From the NCBI GenBank assembly GCA_944372565.1, contig CALVZR010000136.1:1-7184 (forward strand): a stretch of 7,184 nucleotides of DNA, written 5' to 3'. The position numbers and the translations under genes were made by a program. Positions 1 through 4,716 of the stretch are shown here, piece by piece. The DNA is from an uncultured Clostridia bacterium (GTDB lineage: Bacteria > Bacillota > Clostridia > Christensenellales > Borkfalkiaceae). The notes beneath the pieces were generated by a model. The model had not been told where the DNA came from. It saw only the letters and a program-made list of their open reading frames with translations, and did not search any database. Position 1 is the stretch's first letter, and every line of letters starts with the position of its first letter.

Positions 1-36
1 TTTATAATGCGCCAGATATTTTCTCAGTTTCCACAT
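1..36 (-). CDS. 5' end of an unidentified gene, possibly an ABC transporter permease/ATPase (partial)
   Basis: Only 12 codons are inside the window: ATG at 36-34 followed by an open frame reading MWKLRKYLAHYK up to the edge. A basic, aromatic start of the form 'LxKYLxxYK' is typical of the short cytoplasmic stretch before the first membrane helix of ABC exporter half-transporters, so that is the guess; 12 residues cannot prove it. A purine-rich AAAGGA lies just upstream (4-nt spacer to this ATG, rather short). A second ATG at 40-38 is in another frame and hits a stop after 12 codons, which favours the ATG at 36. In many Clostridia the gene after rplQ encodes an energy-coupling-factor ATPase; this N-terminus does not look like one. 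Confidence 0.4.
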   Translation of the reverse strand, partial: MWKLRKYLAHYK

Positions 37-210
37 ACATTCCTTTCCGTCCGTTGTCCGCGGGCAGGCCGCCCGCCGCTTTTGCCGCCTTCTTTCCGCC
101 TTTTTTTCGTCTTTTTTTGCCGCCCGCAAAATTTTCCGCCGAACGCTCCTCCCCGCATCAGCGGCACCCTCGCAACCGCCCTGCCCCGCCGCCCAAAAAA
201 TTCGCGACGT

Positions 211-353
211 GCCAATGCAATGTGCCCCGCAAACGCCCGCCAAAAGACGGCAAGCCCGTTTGCAATAAGACAGAGCAGCCGCCCCGCAAAACGAACCTCA
301 CCCGCCGGGGACGGCGCACGCCCTTTGCAAAAGACAACGCTCTGCCCCGCAAA
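211..353. repeat. Three imperfect direct repeats around GCCCCGCAAA, about 60 bp apart
   Basis: On the plus strand the 10-mer GCCCCGCAAA occurs exactly at 224-233, 281-290 and 344-353, a spacing of 57 and 63 bp. Each copy is preceded by a related TGCAA-containing block: GCCAATGCAA at 211-220, GCCCGTTTGCAA at 254-265 and GCCCTTTGCAA at 320-330. The second and third copies also share an AAGACA block between the two parts. Degenerate relatives of the core occur near 183 (GCCCCGCCGC) and 472 (GCCCCGAAAA). Copies are too diverged and too few for CRISPR. They could be remnants of a tandem duplication or protein-binding sites; function unknown. Confidence 0.55.
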
Positions 354-395
354 GGCGACAGACGCGCCCAGCCGAACGCCGAGCCTTTTCGATCA

Positions 396-451
396 AAGGA
401 AGAAAGCTCCCCCTGCCAAAAGCGCGGGCAGGCGCGGCGCTTTTCTTCCTT
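396..451 (-). other. Compound stem-loop in the intergenic region
   Basis: On the minus strand the segment 451-439 pairs with 407-396 as twelve base pairs with one bulged A at 441. An inner CCTGCC/GGCAGG stem (432-427 with 417-412) encloses a 9-nt loop. Between the two helices is an asymmetric internal loop (438-433 against 411-408). No clean U-tract follows, so it is not a standard intrinsic terminator in this direction. It lies downstream of the probable terminator of the small acidic gene and could be a read-through processing structure, part of an unannotated RNA, or chance in GC-rich DNA. Confidence 0.45.
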
Positions 452-477
452 AAACGCAGCCCGCCTGATCTGCCCCG

Positions 478-499
478 AAAAACAGCGCAGCCGCGCCGC
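478..499 (-). terminator. Probable intrinsic terminator of the small acidic gene
   Basis: Starting 7 nt after the TAA stop, the minus strand can form CGGCGC (498-493), loop GGCT, GCGCTG (488-483), a 6-bp GC-rich stem with one G-U pair, followed directly by five T residues (482-478). Alternative pairings with the adjacent GCCGC run are possible, so the exact stem is uncertain. Confidence 0.5.
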
Positions 500-505
500 G
501 GCGGC

Positions 506-658
506 TTACCAGTCGTCTTTCGGGGTGCGTTTCAGATCGTCGTAAAATTCAAAATATTTTTCCTCTTCGCTCTTTTCCCGCGCGAAGAGGTCTTCGTCCG
601 GCTCCGCGCCGTCGTCGTCGAAATCCTCGCTTTGCCGCATCTTGTCGTATTCGCTCAT
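506..658 (-). CDS. Small acidic hypothetical protein (50 aa)
   Basis: Not a family I recognise. The 50-residue product begins MSEYDKMRQSEDF and ends KRTPKDDW. It has 20 acidic residues (11 Asp, 9 Glu) against 8 Lys/Arg, no cysteine, no hydrophobic segment and no signal peptide, so a soluble, probably largely disordered or helical cytoplasmic protein is expected. An aromatic cluster (Tyr35, Phe36, Phe38, Tyr39) sits in the C-terminal half. The frame continues upstream to an ATG at 799, but that start overlaps the -10 box of the promoter at 788-816, so it would not be on the mRNA; the ATG at 658 is preferred. The ribosome site is weak (GGCGGA about 6 nt upstream). It is flanked by its own promoter and a probable terminator, suggesting a single-gene transcript separate from the ribosomal operon. 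A 9-bp perfect inverted repeat (562-570/582-590) lies inside it. Confidence 0.6.
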   Translation of the reverse strand: MSEYDKMRQSEDFDDDGAEPDEDLFAREKSEEEKYFEFYDDLKRTPKDDW

Positions 659-750
659 TGTTTTTCCGCCCGTAACAAGCGCCCTCTTTTGCCCTGCCGA
701 ACGGCAGAACGGAGAAACCGCGCGGCGTTGTTTTCCTTCCGCGCAATTCT

Positions 751-788
751 TATGCGACGAGCGCCGAATACGCGACCGTCGTCGCATA
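751..788 (-). promoter_or_regulatory. 10-bp perfect dyad at the transcription start of the small acidic gene
   Basis: On the plus strand TATGCGACGA (751-760) is the exact reverse complement of TCGTCGCATA (779-788), with an 18-nt centre. The arm nearest the promoter abuts the -10 box and covers the expected start site near 780-782. The same arm can instead pair locally on the minus strand: ATGCGAC (787-781), loop GACG, GTCGCGT (776-770), with one G-U pair. It may be an operator, a 5' mRNA hairpin or two competing RNA structures; the sequence alone does not decide. Confidence 0.5.
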
Positions 789-816
789 TTATACCGCAAT
801 CAGACGTCTTTCGCAA
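788..816 (-). promoter_or_regulatory. Sigma-A-type promoter for the small acidic gene
   Basis: The minus strand has TTGCGA (816-811; four of six matches to TTGACA), a 17-nt spacer and a perfect TATAAT (793-788). It lies 18 nt beyond the last T of the rplQ terminator and points to the 50-aa gene, giving a 5' untranslated region of about 120 nt. Position right after a terminator and optimal spacing make this the clearest promoter in the window. Confidence 0.78.
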
Positions 817-833
817 AAAACGCCGCAAATATG

Positions 834-857
834 AAAAAAAGGCGTTCGGAACGCCTT
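834..857 (-). terminator. Intrinsic terminator of the ribosomal protein operon (after rplQ)
   Basis: Thirteen nucleotides after the rplQ stop, the minus strand forms a perfect 8-bp stem AAGGCGTT (857-850) / AACGCCTT (846-839) with loop CCG, and the 3' arm runs into a tract of seven T residues (840-834). This is a textbook rho-independent terminator. Confidence 0.93.
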
Positions 858-870
858 CTTTTCCGTTTTC

Positions 871-1380
871 TTAATCGACGAGTTCGAGGACAGCCATTTC
901 AGCGGCATCGCCTTTTCTTTCGCTCAGCTTGTAGATCCTCGTATAACCGCCGCCCTGCCCTTTCTCTTCCTTTCTCGCCGCGTATTTGGGGGCGAGTTCG
1001 TTGAAGAGTTTTTCGATCAGCGGGTGGTTCACGTCCTTCGTTCTCGCCTTGTAGGCGGATTTCGATTCGCGCTCTCCCTTGATCTCCTGCAGGTCGTTGA
1101 GTTTTGCCATGATGCTCCTGCGCGCGCTCAGTTTTTTGGAGCCGTCCTTCACCACGGTCTTCACGCTCACTTTGCCCTTCGCGTCGGTCACCTCCACCTT
1201 CTCTTCGATGGTGTTTTCATAGGTGTTTACGGCGAGCGTGATGATTTTTTCGGCATAACGCCTCACTTCCTTCGCGCGGGCAAGCGTCGTTTCGATCTTG
1301 CCGTACCACAGCAGATAGGAAGCCTGATTTTTCAATAACGCTAATCTTTGCGTGGAGTTCACGCCTAATTTTCTTGGCAC
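871..1380 (-). CDS. rplQ: 50S ribosomal protein L17, enlarged clostridial form
   Basis: L17 is a large-subunit protein bound to 23S rRNA near the exit-tunnel side. The N-terminal part (MPRKLG, then NSTQRLALLKNQ and KIETTLARAKEVRRYAEKII, residues 8-47) and the C-terminal part (HPLIEKLFNELAPKYA at 119-134, GGYTRIYKL at 144-152, AEMAVLELV at the end) are the conserved family blocks. At 169 aa it is clearly longer than the usual 115-130. The excess is an insertion at about residues 52-85, with a charged beta-like VEVTDAKGKVSVKTVV segment, and a shorter one at about 100-117. Start is GTG, set by AAGGAGG located inside the last codons of rpoA with a 9-nt spacer; the rpoA stop is only 4 nt upstream, so the two are translationally coupled. 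It is the last gene before the operon terminator. Confidence 0.97.
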   Translation of the reverse strand: MPRKLGVNSTQRLALLKNQASYLLWYGKIETTLARAKEVRRYAEKIITLAVNTYENTIEEKVEVTDAKGKVSVKTVVKDGSKKLSARRSIMAKLNDLQEIKGERESKSAYKARTKDVNHPLIEKLFNELAPKYAARKEEKGQGGGYTRIYKLSERKGDAAEMAVLELVD

Positions 1381-1384
1381 TTTC

Positions 1385-2332
1385 TTAGTCCTCCTTGTCC
1401 TTGAGCTTCAAACCCAAGCTCTCCAGTTTGTAAATCACTTCGTCCAAAGACTTTTTGCCGAGGTTGCGCACTTTGAGCATGTCGTCCTCGGTCTTCTTCG
1501 TAAGGTCCTCCACCGTGTGGATGTTCGCCCTCTTTAAGCAGTTGTACGAACGCACAGAAAGGTCCATATCCTCGATGGTCATTTCCAGGATCTTGATCTT
1601 CTTATCCTCTTCGGGCGGCACCAGAATGCCGATGTTGCCCACTTCGCTCAGCGTTACGAACATGCCGATGTGTTCCTGCATGATCTTCGCGGCGAGGGAA
1701 ACGATGTCCCTTCCCGAAAACGCGCCGTTCGTCCACACTTCGAGGGTGAGTTTATCGAAATCCACGCTCTGGCCCACGCGGGTGGCCTCTACGTTGTAGC
1801 TCACCTTCTTCACGGGCGTATAGATGCTGTCGATGGGGATATTGTCGATGATGTCGGTCTTGTTGTACACCGCGCCCTTATAGCCGCGGCCGCGCCCGAC
1901 GGTCAGCTCCATATCGAGAACGGCGCCGTCGTCCAGCGTGCAGATATACTGATCGGGGTTGAGCACTTCGATTTCCGCGTCGCTCGAAATATCTTTCGCG
2001 GTAACCACGGCGGGGCCTTCTTTGAAGAGCTTCACGTTCTTTTTGAAGTTCTTATCGACGCTCGCCGTCTTGATCGCAACGCATTTGAGGTTGAGGATGA
2101 TCTCCGTCACGTCCTCCTTGATGTGGGGGATGGCGGTGAATTCGTGTTTCACGCCCTCTGCGAATTTCACGTTGGTGATGGCCGCTCCCGGCAGCGCCGA
2201 AAGCAGAATGCGCCTAAGGCAGTTGCCGATGGTCAGCCCGAATCCCTTTTCCAGGGGCTCCACCACGATCTTCGCATAACTTTTTTCTTCGTTTTCTTCC
2301 ACTGCTATTTTCGGCATTTCAATTTCCATCAT
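1385..2332 (-). CDS. rpoA: DNA-directed RNA polymerase subunit alpha
   Basis: Alpha dimerises to nucleate assembly of core RNA polymerase; its C-terminal domain contacts UP-element DNA and activators. The predicted 315 aa matches the normal length. The N-terminal dimerisation/assembly domain carries GFGLTIGNCLRRILLSALPG at residues 30-49, including the conserved Arg pair (40-41). The C-terminal domain (about 250-312) has VRSYNCLKRANI and RNLGKKS; Arg261, Asn264, Lys294 and Ser295 correspond to DNA-contact residues Arg265, Asn268, Lys298 and Ser299 of E. coli alpha. The start is the first of two tandem ATGs (2332-2330, 2329-2327), 9 nt after a full AAGGAGGT. An in-frame ATG at 2383 would put this ribosome site inside the coding region and adds 17 unrelated residues, so it is rejected. 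A 121-nt gap with a candidate pseudoknot separates it from rpsD. Confidence 0.98.
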   Translation of the reverse strand: MMEIEMPKIAVEENEEKSYAKIVVEPLEKGFGLTIGNCLRRILLSALPGAAITNVKFAEGVKHEFTAIPHIKEDVTEIILNLKCVAIKTASVDKNFKKNVKLFKEGPAVVTAKDISSDAEIEVLNPDQYICTLDDGAVLDMELTVGRGRGYKGAVYNKTDIIDNIPIDSIYTPVKKVSYNVEATRVGQSVDFDKLTLEVWTNGAFSGRDIVSLAAKIMQEHIGMFVTLSEVGNIGILVPPEEDKKIKILEMTIEDMDLSVRSYNCLKRANIHTVEDLTKKTEDDMLKVRNLGKKSLDEVIYKLESLGLKLKDKED

Positions 2333-2341
2333 AAGAAATTT

Positions 2342-2349
2342 ACCTCCTT
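2342..2349 (-). promoter_or_regulatory. Ribosome binding site that fixes the rpoA start
   Basis: AAGGAGGT is fully complementary to the 3' end of 16S rRNA. It stands 9 nt before the first of two tandem ATGs (2332) and 12 nt before the second (2329). It lies within the longest open frame, which shows that the more distal ATG at 2383 is not the real start. Confidence 0.9.
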
Positions 2350-2373
2350 GAAAAAATAGTTTCGGTATAACCC

Positions 2374-2409
2374 CCACGGGCATTCCTGCCGGAGCCGTGG
2401 AACGCTCCG
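2374..2409 (-). promoter_or_regulatory. Candidate H-type RNA pseudoknot in the rpsD-rpoA gap
   Basis: On the minus strand CGGAGC (2409-2404) pairs with GCTCCG (2395-2390) as a 6-bp stem. Its 8-nt loop ends in CCACG (2400-2396), which can pair with CGTGG (2378-2374) downstream. Loops are GTT (2403-2401) and an 11-nt segment (2389-2379); the two helices are directly adjacent. This is the classic H-type geometry, with allowed loop lengths. It ends 24 nt before the rpoA ribosome site. No experimental or family evidence is available; as a simple alternative, either stem alone could form. Confidence 0.42.
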
Positions 2410-2453
2410 TTTATCCCCCCGCGGCGGGCCACCTGAATTTTTACGCGATTTTA

Positions 2454-3077
2454 TTATTTGGAATACAACTCGACGATGAGGTGTTCCGCGATCTGCGCGT
2501 CGATATCGTCTCTCTGCGGCAGCGCGATGATCTTGCCCGTAAGCGTTTCGGGGTCGAATTCCAGCCATTTGGGCATGGCGCCCACTTTCATCTGCTTGAT
2601 TTCCGCAAAGAACTTGTTGTCCTTTTTGGTTTCCTTCACGGAGATGACGTCGCCCGCCTTCACGATGTAGGAAGCGATGTTGCACGGCCTGCCGTTCACC
2701 GCGAAGTGCGCGTGCGTGACGAGCTGGCGCGCTTCCGAGCGGGAAGAGCCGATCCCCATTCTGTAAATGACGTTATCCAGCCTTCTTTCGAGCAGGGAGA
2801 GCATGTTTTCGCCCGTGATGCCCTTCATTCTGTCGGCGCGTTCGTAATATTTTCTGAACTGCCCTTCCAGAACGCCGTAAATTCTCTTGCACTTCTGCTT
2901 TTCGCGCAGCTGCAGACCGTATTCGGAAACCTTCTTCCTGCCCGCGCCGTGCTGACCGGGAGGCGTGGGCCTCTTTTCGAGCGCGCAAACGCCTTTATAA
3001 CATCTTTCGCCTTTCAGGAAGAGCTTGGTGCCCTCGCGCCTGCAAAGGCGGCATTTCGATTCCGTATATTTCGCCAT
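2454..3077 (-). CDS. rpsD: 30S ribosomal protein S4, zinc-binding (C+) form
   Basis: S4 is a primary 16S rRNA binding protein that starts 30S assembly and, in E. coli, represses the alpha operon. The 207-aa length is normal. Residues Cys9, Cys12, Cys26 and Cys31 (SKCRLC and ERCYKGVC) form the four-cysteine zinc site known from Thermus S4; many Firmicutes carry a cysteine-free version. [20 protein letters not shown] (39-58) is the conserved body motif, and the S4 RNA-binding domain follows ([20 protein letters not shown] to AGDVISV). The ribosome site GGAGG is 9 nt before ATG; the gap after rpsK is 15 nt. Translation ends in tandem stops (TAATAA, 2456-2451). Unlike in Bacillus subtilis, rpsD is inside the operon between rpsK and rpoA, as in E. 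coli. Confidence 0.98.
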   Translation of the reverse strand: MAKYTESKCRLCRREGTKLFLKGERCYKGVCALEKRPTPPGQHGAGRKKVSEYGLQLREKQKCKRIYGVLEGQFRKYYERADRMKGITGENMLSLLERRLDNVIYRMGIGSSRSEARQLVTHAHFAVNGRPCNIASYIVKAGDVISVKETKKDNKFFAEIKQMKVGAMPKWLEFDPETLTGKIIALPQRDDIDAQIAEHLIVELYSK

Positions 3078-3092
3078 AAGTCAATTCCTCCG

Positions 3093-3485
3093 TTATACCC
3101 TGCGTCTTTTCGGCGGCCTGCACCCGTTGTGCGGGATGGGCGACACGTCCTGAATGAGCGTGACCTCGATATCGCAGTTGGCGATCGCGCGGATCGCCGA
3201 TTCCCTGCCCGAACCGGGGCCTTTCACGAACACTTCGGCAGATCTGAGCCCGTGTTCCTTTGCCGCGCGCGCCGCCGTTTCCGCAGCCTGCTGCGCCGCG
3301 AACGGGGTGCTCTTACGCGAACCTTTGAAACCGAGGCTGCCCGCGCTCGACCAGGAGATCACGTTGCCCTGCATATCGGTGATGGTGACGAGGGTGTTGT
3401 TGAAAGACGCCTGAATATGCACCTGACCCTTGTCTATTTTCTTGATATCTCTGCGTTTTTTGATAACTTTCTTCTTGACTGCCAT
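3093..3485 (-). CDS. rpsK: 30S ribosomal protein S11
   Basis: S11 lies on the 30S platform next to S6/S18 and near the Shine-Dalgarno duplex. The 130 aa match the usual length. Family blocks are visible in order: a basic N-terminus ([14 protein letters not shown]), [20 protein letters not shown] (23-42), [19 protein letters not shown] (47-65), [15 protein letters not shown] and the C-terminal [15 protein letters not shown]. The start is set by AAGGAGG with a 9-nt spacer. The first A pair of that ribosome site is part of the rpsM TAA stop (3502-3500), leaving a 14-nt gap, so termination on rpsM and initiation on rpsK are physically linked. Confidence 0.98.
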   Translation of the reverse strand: MAVKKKVIKKRRDIKKIDKGQVHIQASFNNTLVTITDMQGNVISWSSAGSLGFKGSRKSTPFAAQQAAETAARAAKEHGLRSAEVFVKGPGSGRESAIRAIANCDIEVTLIQDVSPIPHNGCRPPKRRRV

Positions 3486-3499
3486 GTCCTAAGCCCTCC

Positions 3500-3880
3500 T
3501 TACTTCTTGGTTGCCGTCTTCTTCTTCGCAACCGTACGGCGGGGTCCCTTGCGGGTTCTCGCGTTGCGCTTGGAGCTCTGTCCGCGCACGGGCAGGCTCT
3601 TTCTGTGGCGCACGCCCCTGTAACAGCCGATTTCCATCAGCCGTTTGATGCTCAGGTTCACCTCGCTCCTGAGGTCGCCTTCCACATGCAGATTGTGTTC
3701 TATATATTCCCTGAGTTTGGAAATGTCGTTTTCGTCCAGGTCCTTAACCCTGACATCGGGATCCACGCCCGTGGCCGCCAGGATCTTTTTGGAAGTCGGC
3801 AGCCCGATCCCGTAGATGTAGGTGAGGCCGATTTCCACACGTTTGTTGTTCGGCAGATCAACGCCGGCAATACGCGCCAT
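3500..3880 (-). CDS. rpsM: 30S ribosomal protein S13
   Basis: S13 sits in the 30S head, forms bridges to the large subunit and touches the P-site tRNA through its basic tail. The 126-aa product begins [20 protein letters not shown] after Met, continues with [12 protein letters not shown], then [18 protein letters not shown] and [16 protein letters not shown], all family signatures. The usual Arg-Thr after VRGQ is Ser-Ser here, a mild variation in the tRNA-contact tail. A GGAGGAG ribosome site lies 11-17 nt before ATG. The 173-nt gap upstream is by far the largest between rpmJ and its neighbours, in the place where E. coli has the S4-regulated alpha leader. Confidence 0.98.
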   Translation of the reverse strand: MARIAGVDLPNNKRVEIGLTYIYGIGLPTSKKILAATGVDPDVRVKDLDENDISKLREYIEHNLHVEGDLRSEVNLSIKRLMEIGCYRGVRHRKSLPVRGQSSKRNARTRKGPRRTVAKKKTATKK

Positions 3881-4053
3881 AGTCTCTTAAACTCCTCCGT
3901 AATATTTTTTAATCTTCTCTATGTCAACCGCACGGCAGCCCGCTTCGGAATGAAAAGCGGCTCCGCTTCGTGCGACGTGTTTTCTTCCGGCTCCGAAAAA
4001 GAGCCGCGCTTTTTTGCGCTTCGCGGCGAGCCGCAAAACGCTGCGGACAGAAC
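3881..4053 (-). promoter_or_regulatory. Structured gap between rpmJ and rpsM, possible r-protein leader
   Basis: This 173-nt stretch has no credible gene. On the minus strand it contains at least three small hairpins: CCGCA (4046-4042)/TGCGG (4035-4031); CGGCTC (4006-4001)/GAGCCG (3993-3988) with a U-rich loop; and AAGCG (3968-3964)/CGCTT (3959-3955) followed by TTTC. The last 40 nt before the ribosome site are A-rich and unstructured. Position upstream of rpsM, with rpsD in the same unit, matches the E. coli alpha operon leader where S4 binds a pseudoknot. I cannot show sequence or structural homology to that leader, so autoregulation is inference from location. Confidence 0.4.
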
Positions 4054-4170
4054 TCAGCCCTGCCGCTGTTTGTGGTTTTTGTTCTTGCTGCAAATCACCA
4101 TGACTTTGCCGTTTCTCTTGATCACCCTGCACTTGTCGCACATCGGCTTTACAGAAGGTCTTACTTTCAT
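4054..4170 (-). CDS. rpmJ: 50S ribosomal protein L36, zinc-binding form
   Basis: A 38-residue protein beginning [17 protein letters not shown] and ending KNHKQRQG. The zinc ligands Cys11, Cys14, Cys27 and His33 are all present, so this is the C+ form. L36 is a small late-assembly protein of the large subunit. The ATG is preceded by AAAGGAG with a 9-nt spacer, and the gene lies 32 nt after infA in the standard order. One residue longer than the common 37 because of an extra Asn/Lys in the KNKNHK stretch. Confidence 0.97.
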   Translation of the reverse strand: MKVRPSVKPMCDKCRVIKRNGKVMVICSKNKNHKQRQG

Positions 4171-4202
4171 TTTCCGTTTCTCCTTTATTTACGAGGTTGA
4201 GT

Positions 4203-4424
4203 TCAGTTTTTGCTGCGCCATACGATTCGGCCCTTGGTCAGATCGTACGGGCTCATTTCCAGTTTCACGCCGTCGCCGGGGATGATTTTGATGTAATTCA
4301 TTCTCAGTTTTCCGGAAATATACGCCGTGATGATATGCCCGTTCGATAACTTCACCTTGAAGCTGGCGTTCGGTAACGCTTCCACGACCACGCCTTCGGT
4401 CTCTATGACATCGTCTTTAGACAC
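4203..4424 (-). CDS. infA: Translation initiation factor IF-1
   Basis: IF-1 binds the 30S A site during initiation. The 73-aa product is a single S1-type OB fold, with the family blocks [19 protein letters not shown] (12-30), [18 protein letters not shown] and [13 protein letters not shown]. The start is GTG (4424-4422), confirmed by a strong TAGGAGG with a 9-nt spacer and by alignment of the SKDDVIE N-terminus to the family. The TAG of that ribosome site is the stop of the upstream KOW gene. The non-ATG start may tune output. Confidence 0.97.
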   Translation of the reverse strand: MSKDDVIETEGVVVEALPNASFKVKLSNGHIITAYISGKLRMNYIKIIPGDGVKLEMSPYDLTKGRIVWRSKN

Positions 4425-4437
4425 AAACTCTTTCCTC

Positions 4438-4707
4438 CTACTCCTGTTTTTCGAAAACTTTGAGCAACTTTTTCAAACGGGCGTTGCCTACCCTTCCGCC
4501 CGCCGCGATGCGCGAGGCGATCTCTTCGGGCAGTCTGCCCGCAACTTCCACATGCCTGCCGTTCTTCTTTTTGGGATTTTCCGTTTTCCGCCGCGCGCCG
4601 TCTGCAATGTAGCAGAACCTGCCTTCCGTTTTCATCACGGCGAAAAATCCGTCGTCCCTGCCGCGGGAACATTTCACAACGTCTCCGCATTTCGGTTCGG
4701 TATGCAT
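4438..4707 (-). CDS. KOW-domain RNA-binding protein (L14e/L6e/L27e-like)
   Basis: An 89-aa protein with an N-terminal KOW domain: [17 protein letters not shown] (8-24) and then [20 protein letters not shown] (33-52), the pattern of the small proteins annotated as ribosomal protein L14E/L6E/L27E-like in Clostridia, where they are commonly found between map and infA. The C-terminal half is basic and probably helical. Its exact role in bacteria is not settled as far as I know; the family fold and the location among translation genes suggest rRNA or ribosome binding. The ribosome site AAGGAG with a 5-nt spacer overlaps the map stop (TAAGGAG), and the gene's own TAG overlaps the infA ribosome site. 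Cys7, Cys13 and Cys32 are scattered and do not form an obvious metal motif. Confidence 0.88.
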   Translation of the reverse strand: MHTEPKCGDVVKCSRGRDDGFFAVMKTEGRFCYIADGARRKTENPKKKNGRHVEVAGRLPEEIASRIAAGGRVGNARLKKLLKVFEKQE

Positions 4708-4716
4708 CTTTTCTCC

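Larger units (their letters stand above)
37..477. other. G-rich (minus strand) intergenic region without a supportable gene
   Basis: About 440 bp lie between the end of the small acidic gene and the partial gene at the edge. Open frames exist on both strands, but they encode arginine/proline/alanine-rich low-complexity peptides, overlap one another, lack good ribosome sites and resemble no family I know. The minus strand is strongly G-biased, with many GGGGC and GGGCGG runs. Visible structure: three imperfect direct repeats (211-353), a compound hairpin (396-451), four G-tracts on the minus strand at 167-194, a 6-bp hairpin (60-65 with 71-76) just before the partial gene, and two T7 tracts on the plus strand around 95-115. 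I saw no convincing promoter for the partial gene. Confidence 0.6.

Noticed and set aside
3..8. TATAAT on the plus strand at the window edge
   Set aside because: It falls within the minus-strand codons of the partial gene, no -35 can be seen because the window ends, and no plus-strand gene follows.
60..115. Plus-strand terminator from the 60-76 hairpin and following T-rich tracts
   Set aside because: The T4 run is 3 nt away from the stem and the T7 tracts are about 20 nt further; no plus-strand gene exists that would need it.
211..353. CRISPR array
   Set aside because: Only three imperfect copies with a short exact core and variable internal length; no conserved 25-40 nt repeat, no spacer pattern, no cas gene.
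37..505. Known structural RNA (tmRNA, RNase P RNA, SRP RNA, 6S RNA) in the G-rich spacer
   Set aside because: None of the characteristic conserved blocks of these RNAs was seen on either strand.
7..545. Two overlapping plus-strand open frames rich in Pro, Arg and Ala
   Set aside because: They overlap each other and the opposite-strand genes, have low-complexity composition from the C-rich strand, and lack ribosome sites.
659..799. Longer version (97 aa) of the small acidic protein starting at 799
   Set aside because: Its start overlaps the promoter's spacer and -10 box, so it would not be transcribed from that promoter; the extra N-terminus is Arg-rich and unlike the acidic body.
2333..2383. 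Upstream ATG at 2383 extending rpoA by 17 residues
   Set aside because: The perfect AAGGAGGT ribosome site would lie inside the coding region, the added residues match no RpoA, and the ATG at 2332 gives the normal 315-aa length.
2397..3623. 408-codon plus-strand open frame antisense to rpsD and rpsK (a similar one at 4327-5553)
   Set aside because: It is the mirror of strongly conserved ribosomal genes; in GC-rich DNA long antisense frames are expected. No family resemblance.
3899..3927. TTGACA (3927-3922), 17 nt, TATTAC (3904-3899) as an internal promoter for rpsM
   Set aside because: The -35 is perfect, but the -10 is poor and transcription would begin inside the rpsM ribosome binding site, leaving no usable leader.
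3887..4141. Open frame overlapping rpmJ and the rpmJ-rpsM gap
   Set aside because: It overlaps the certain rpmJ gene in another frame, has no ribosome site or family resemblance, and ends in a tail explained by the A-rich leader.
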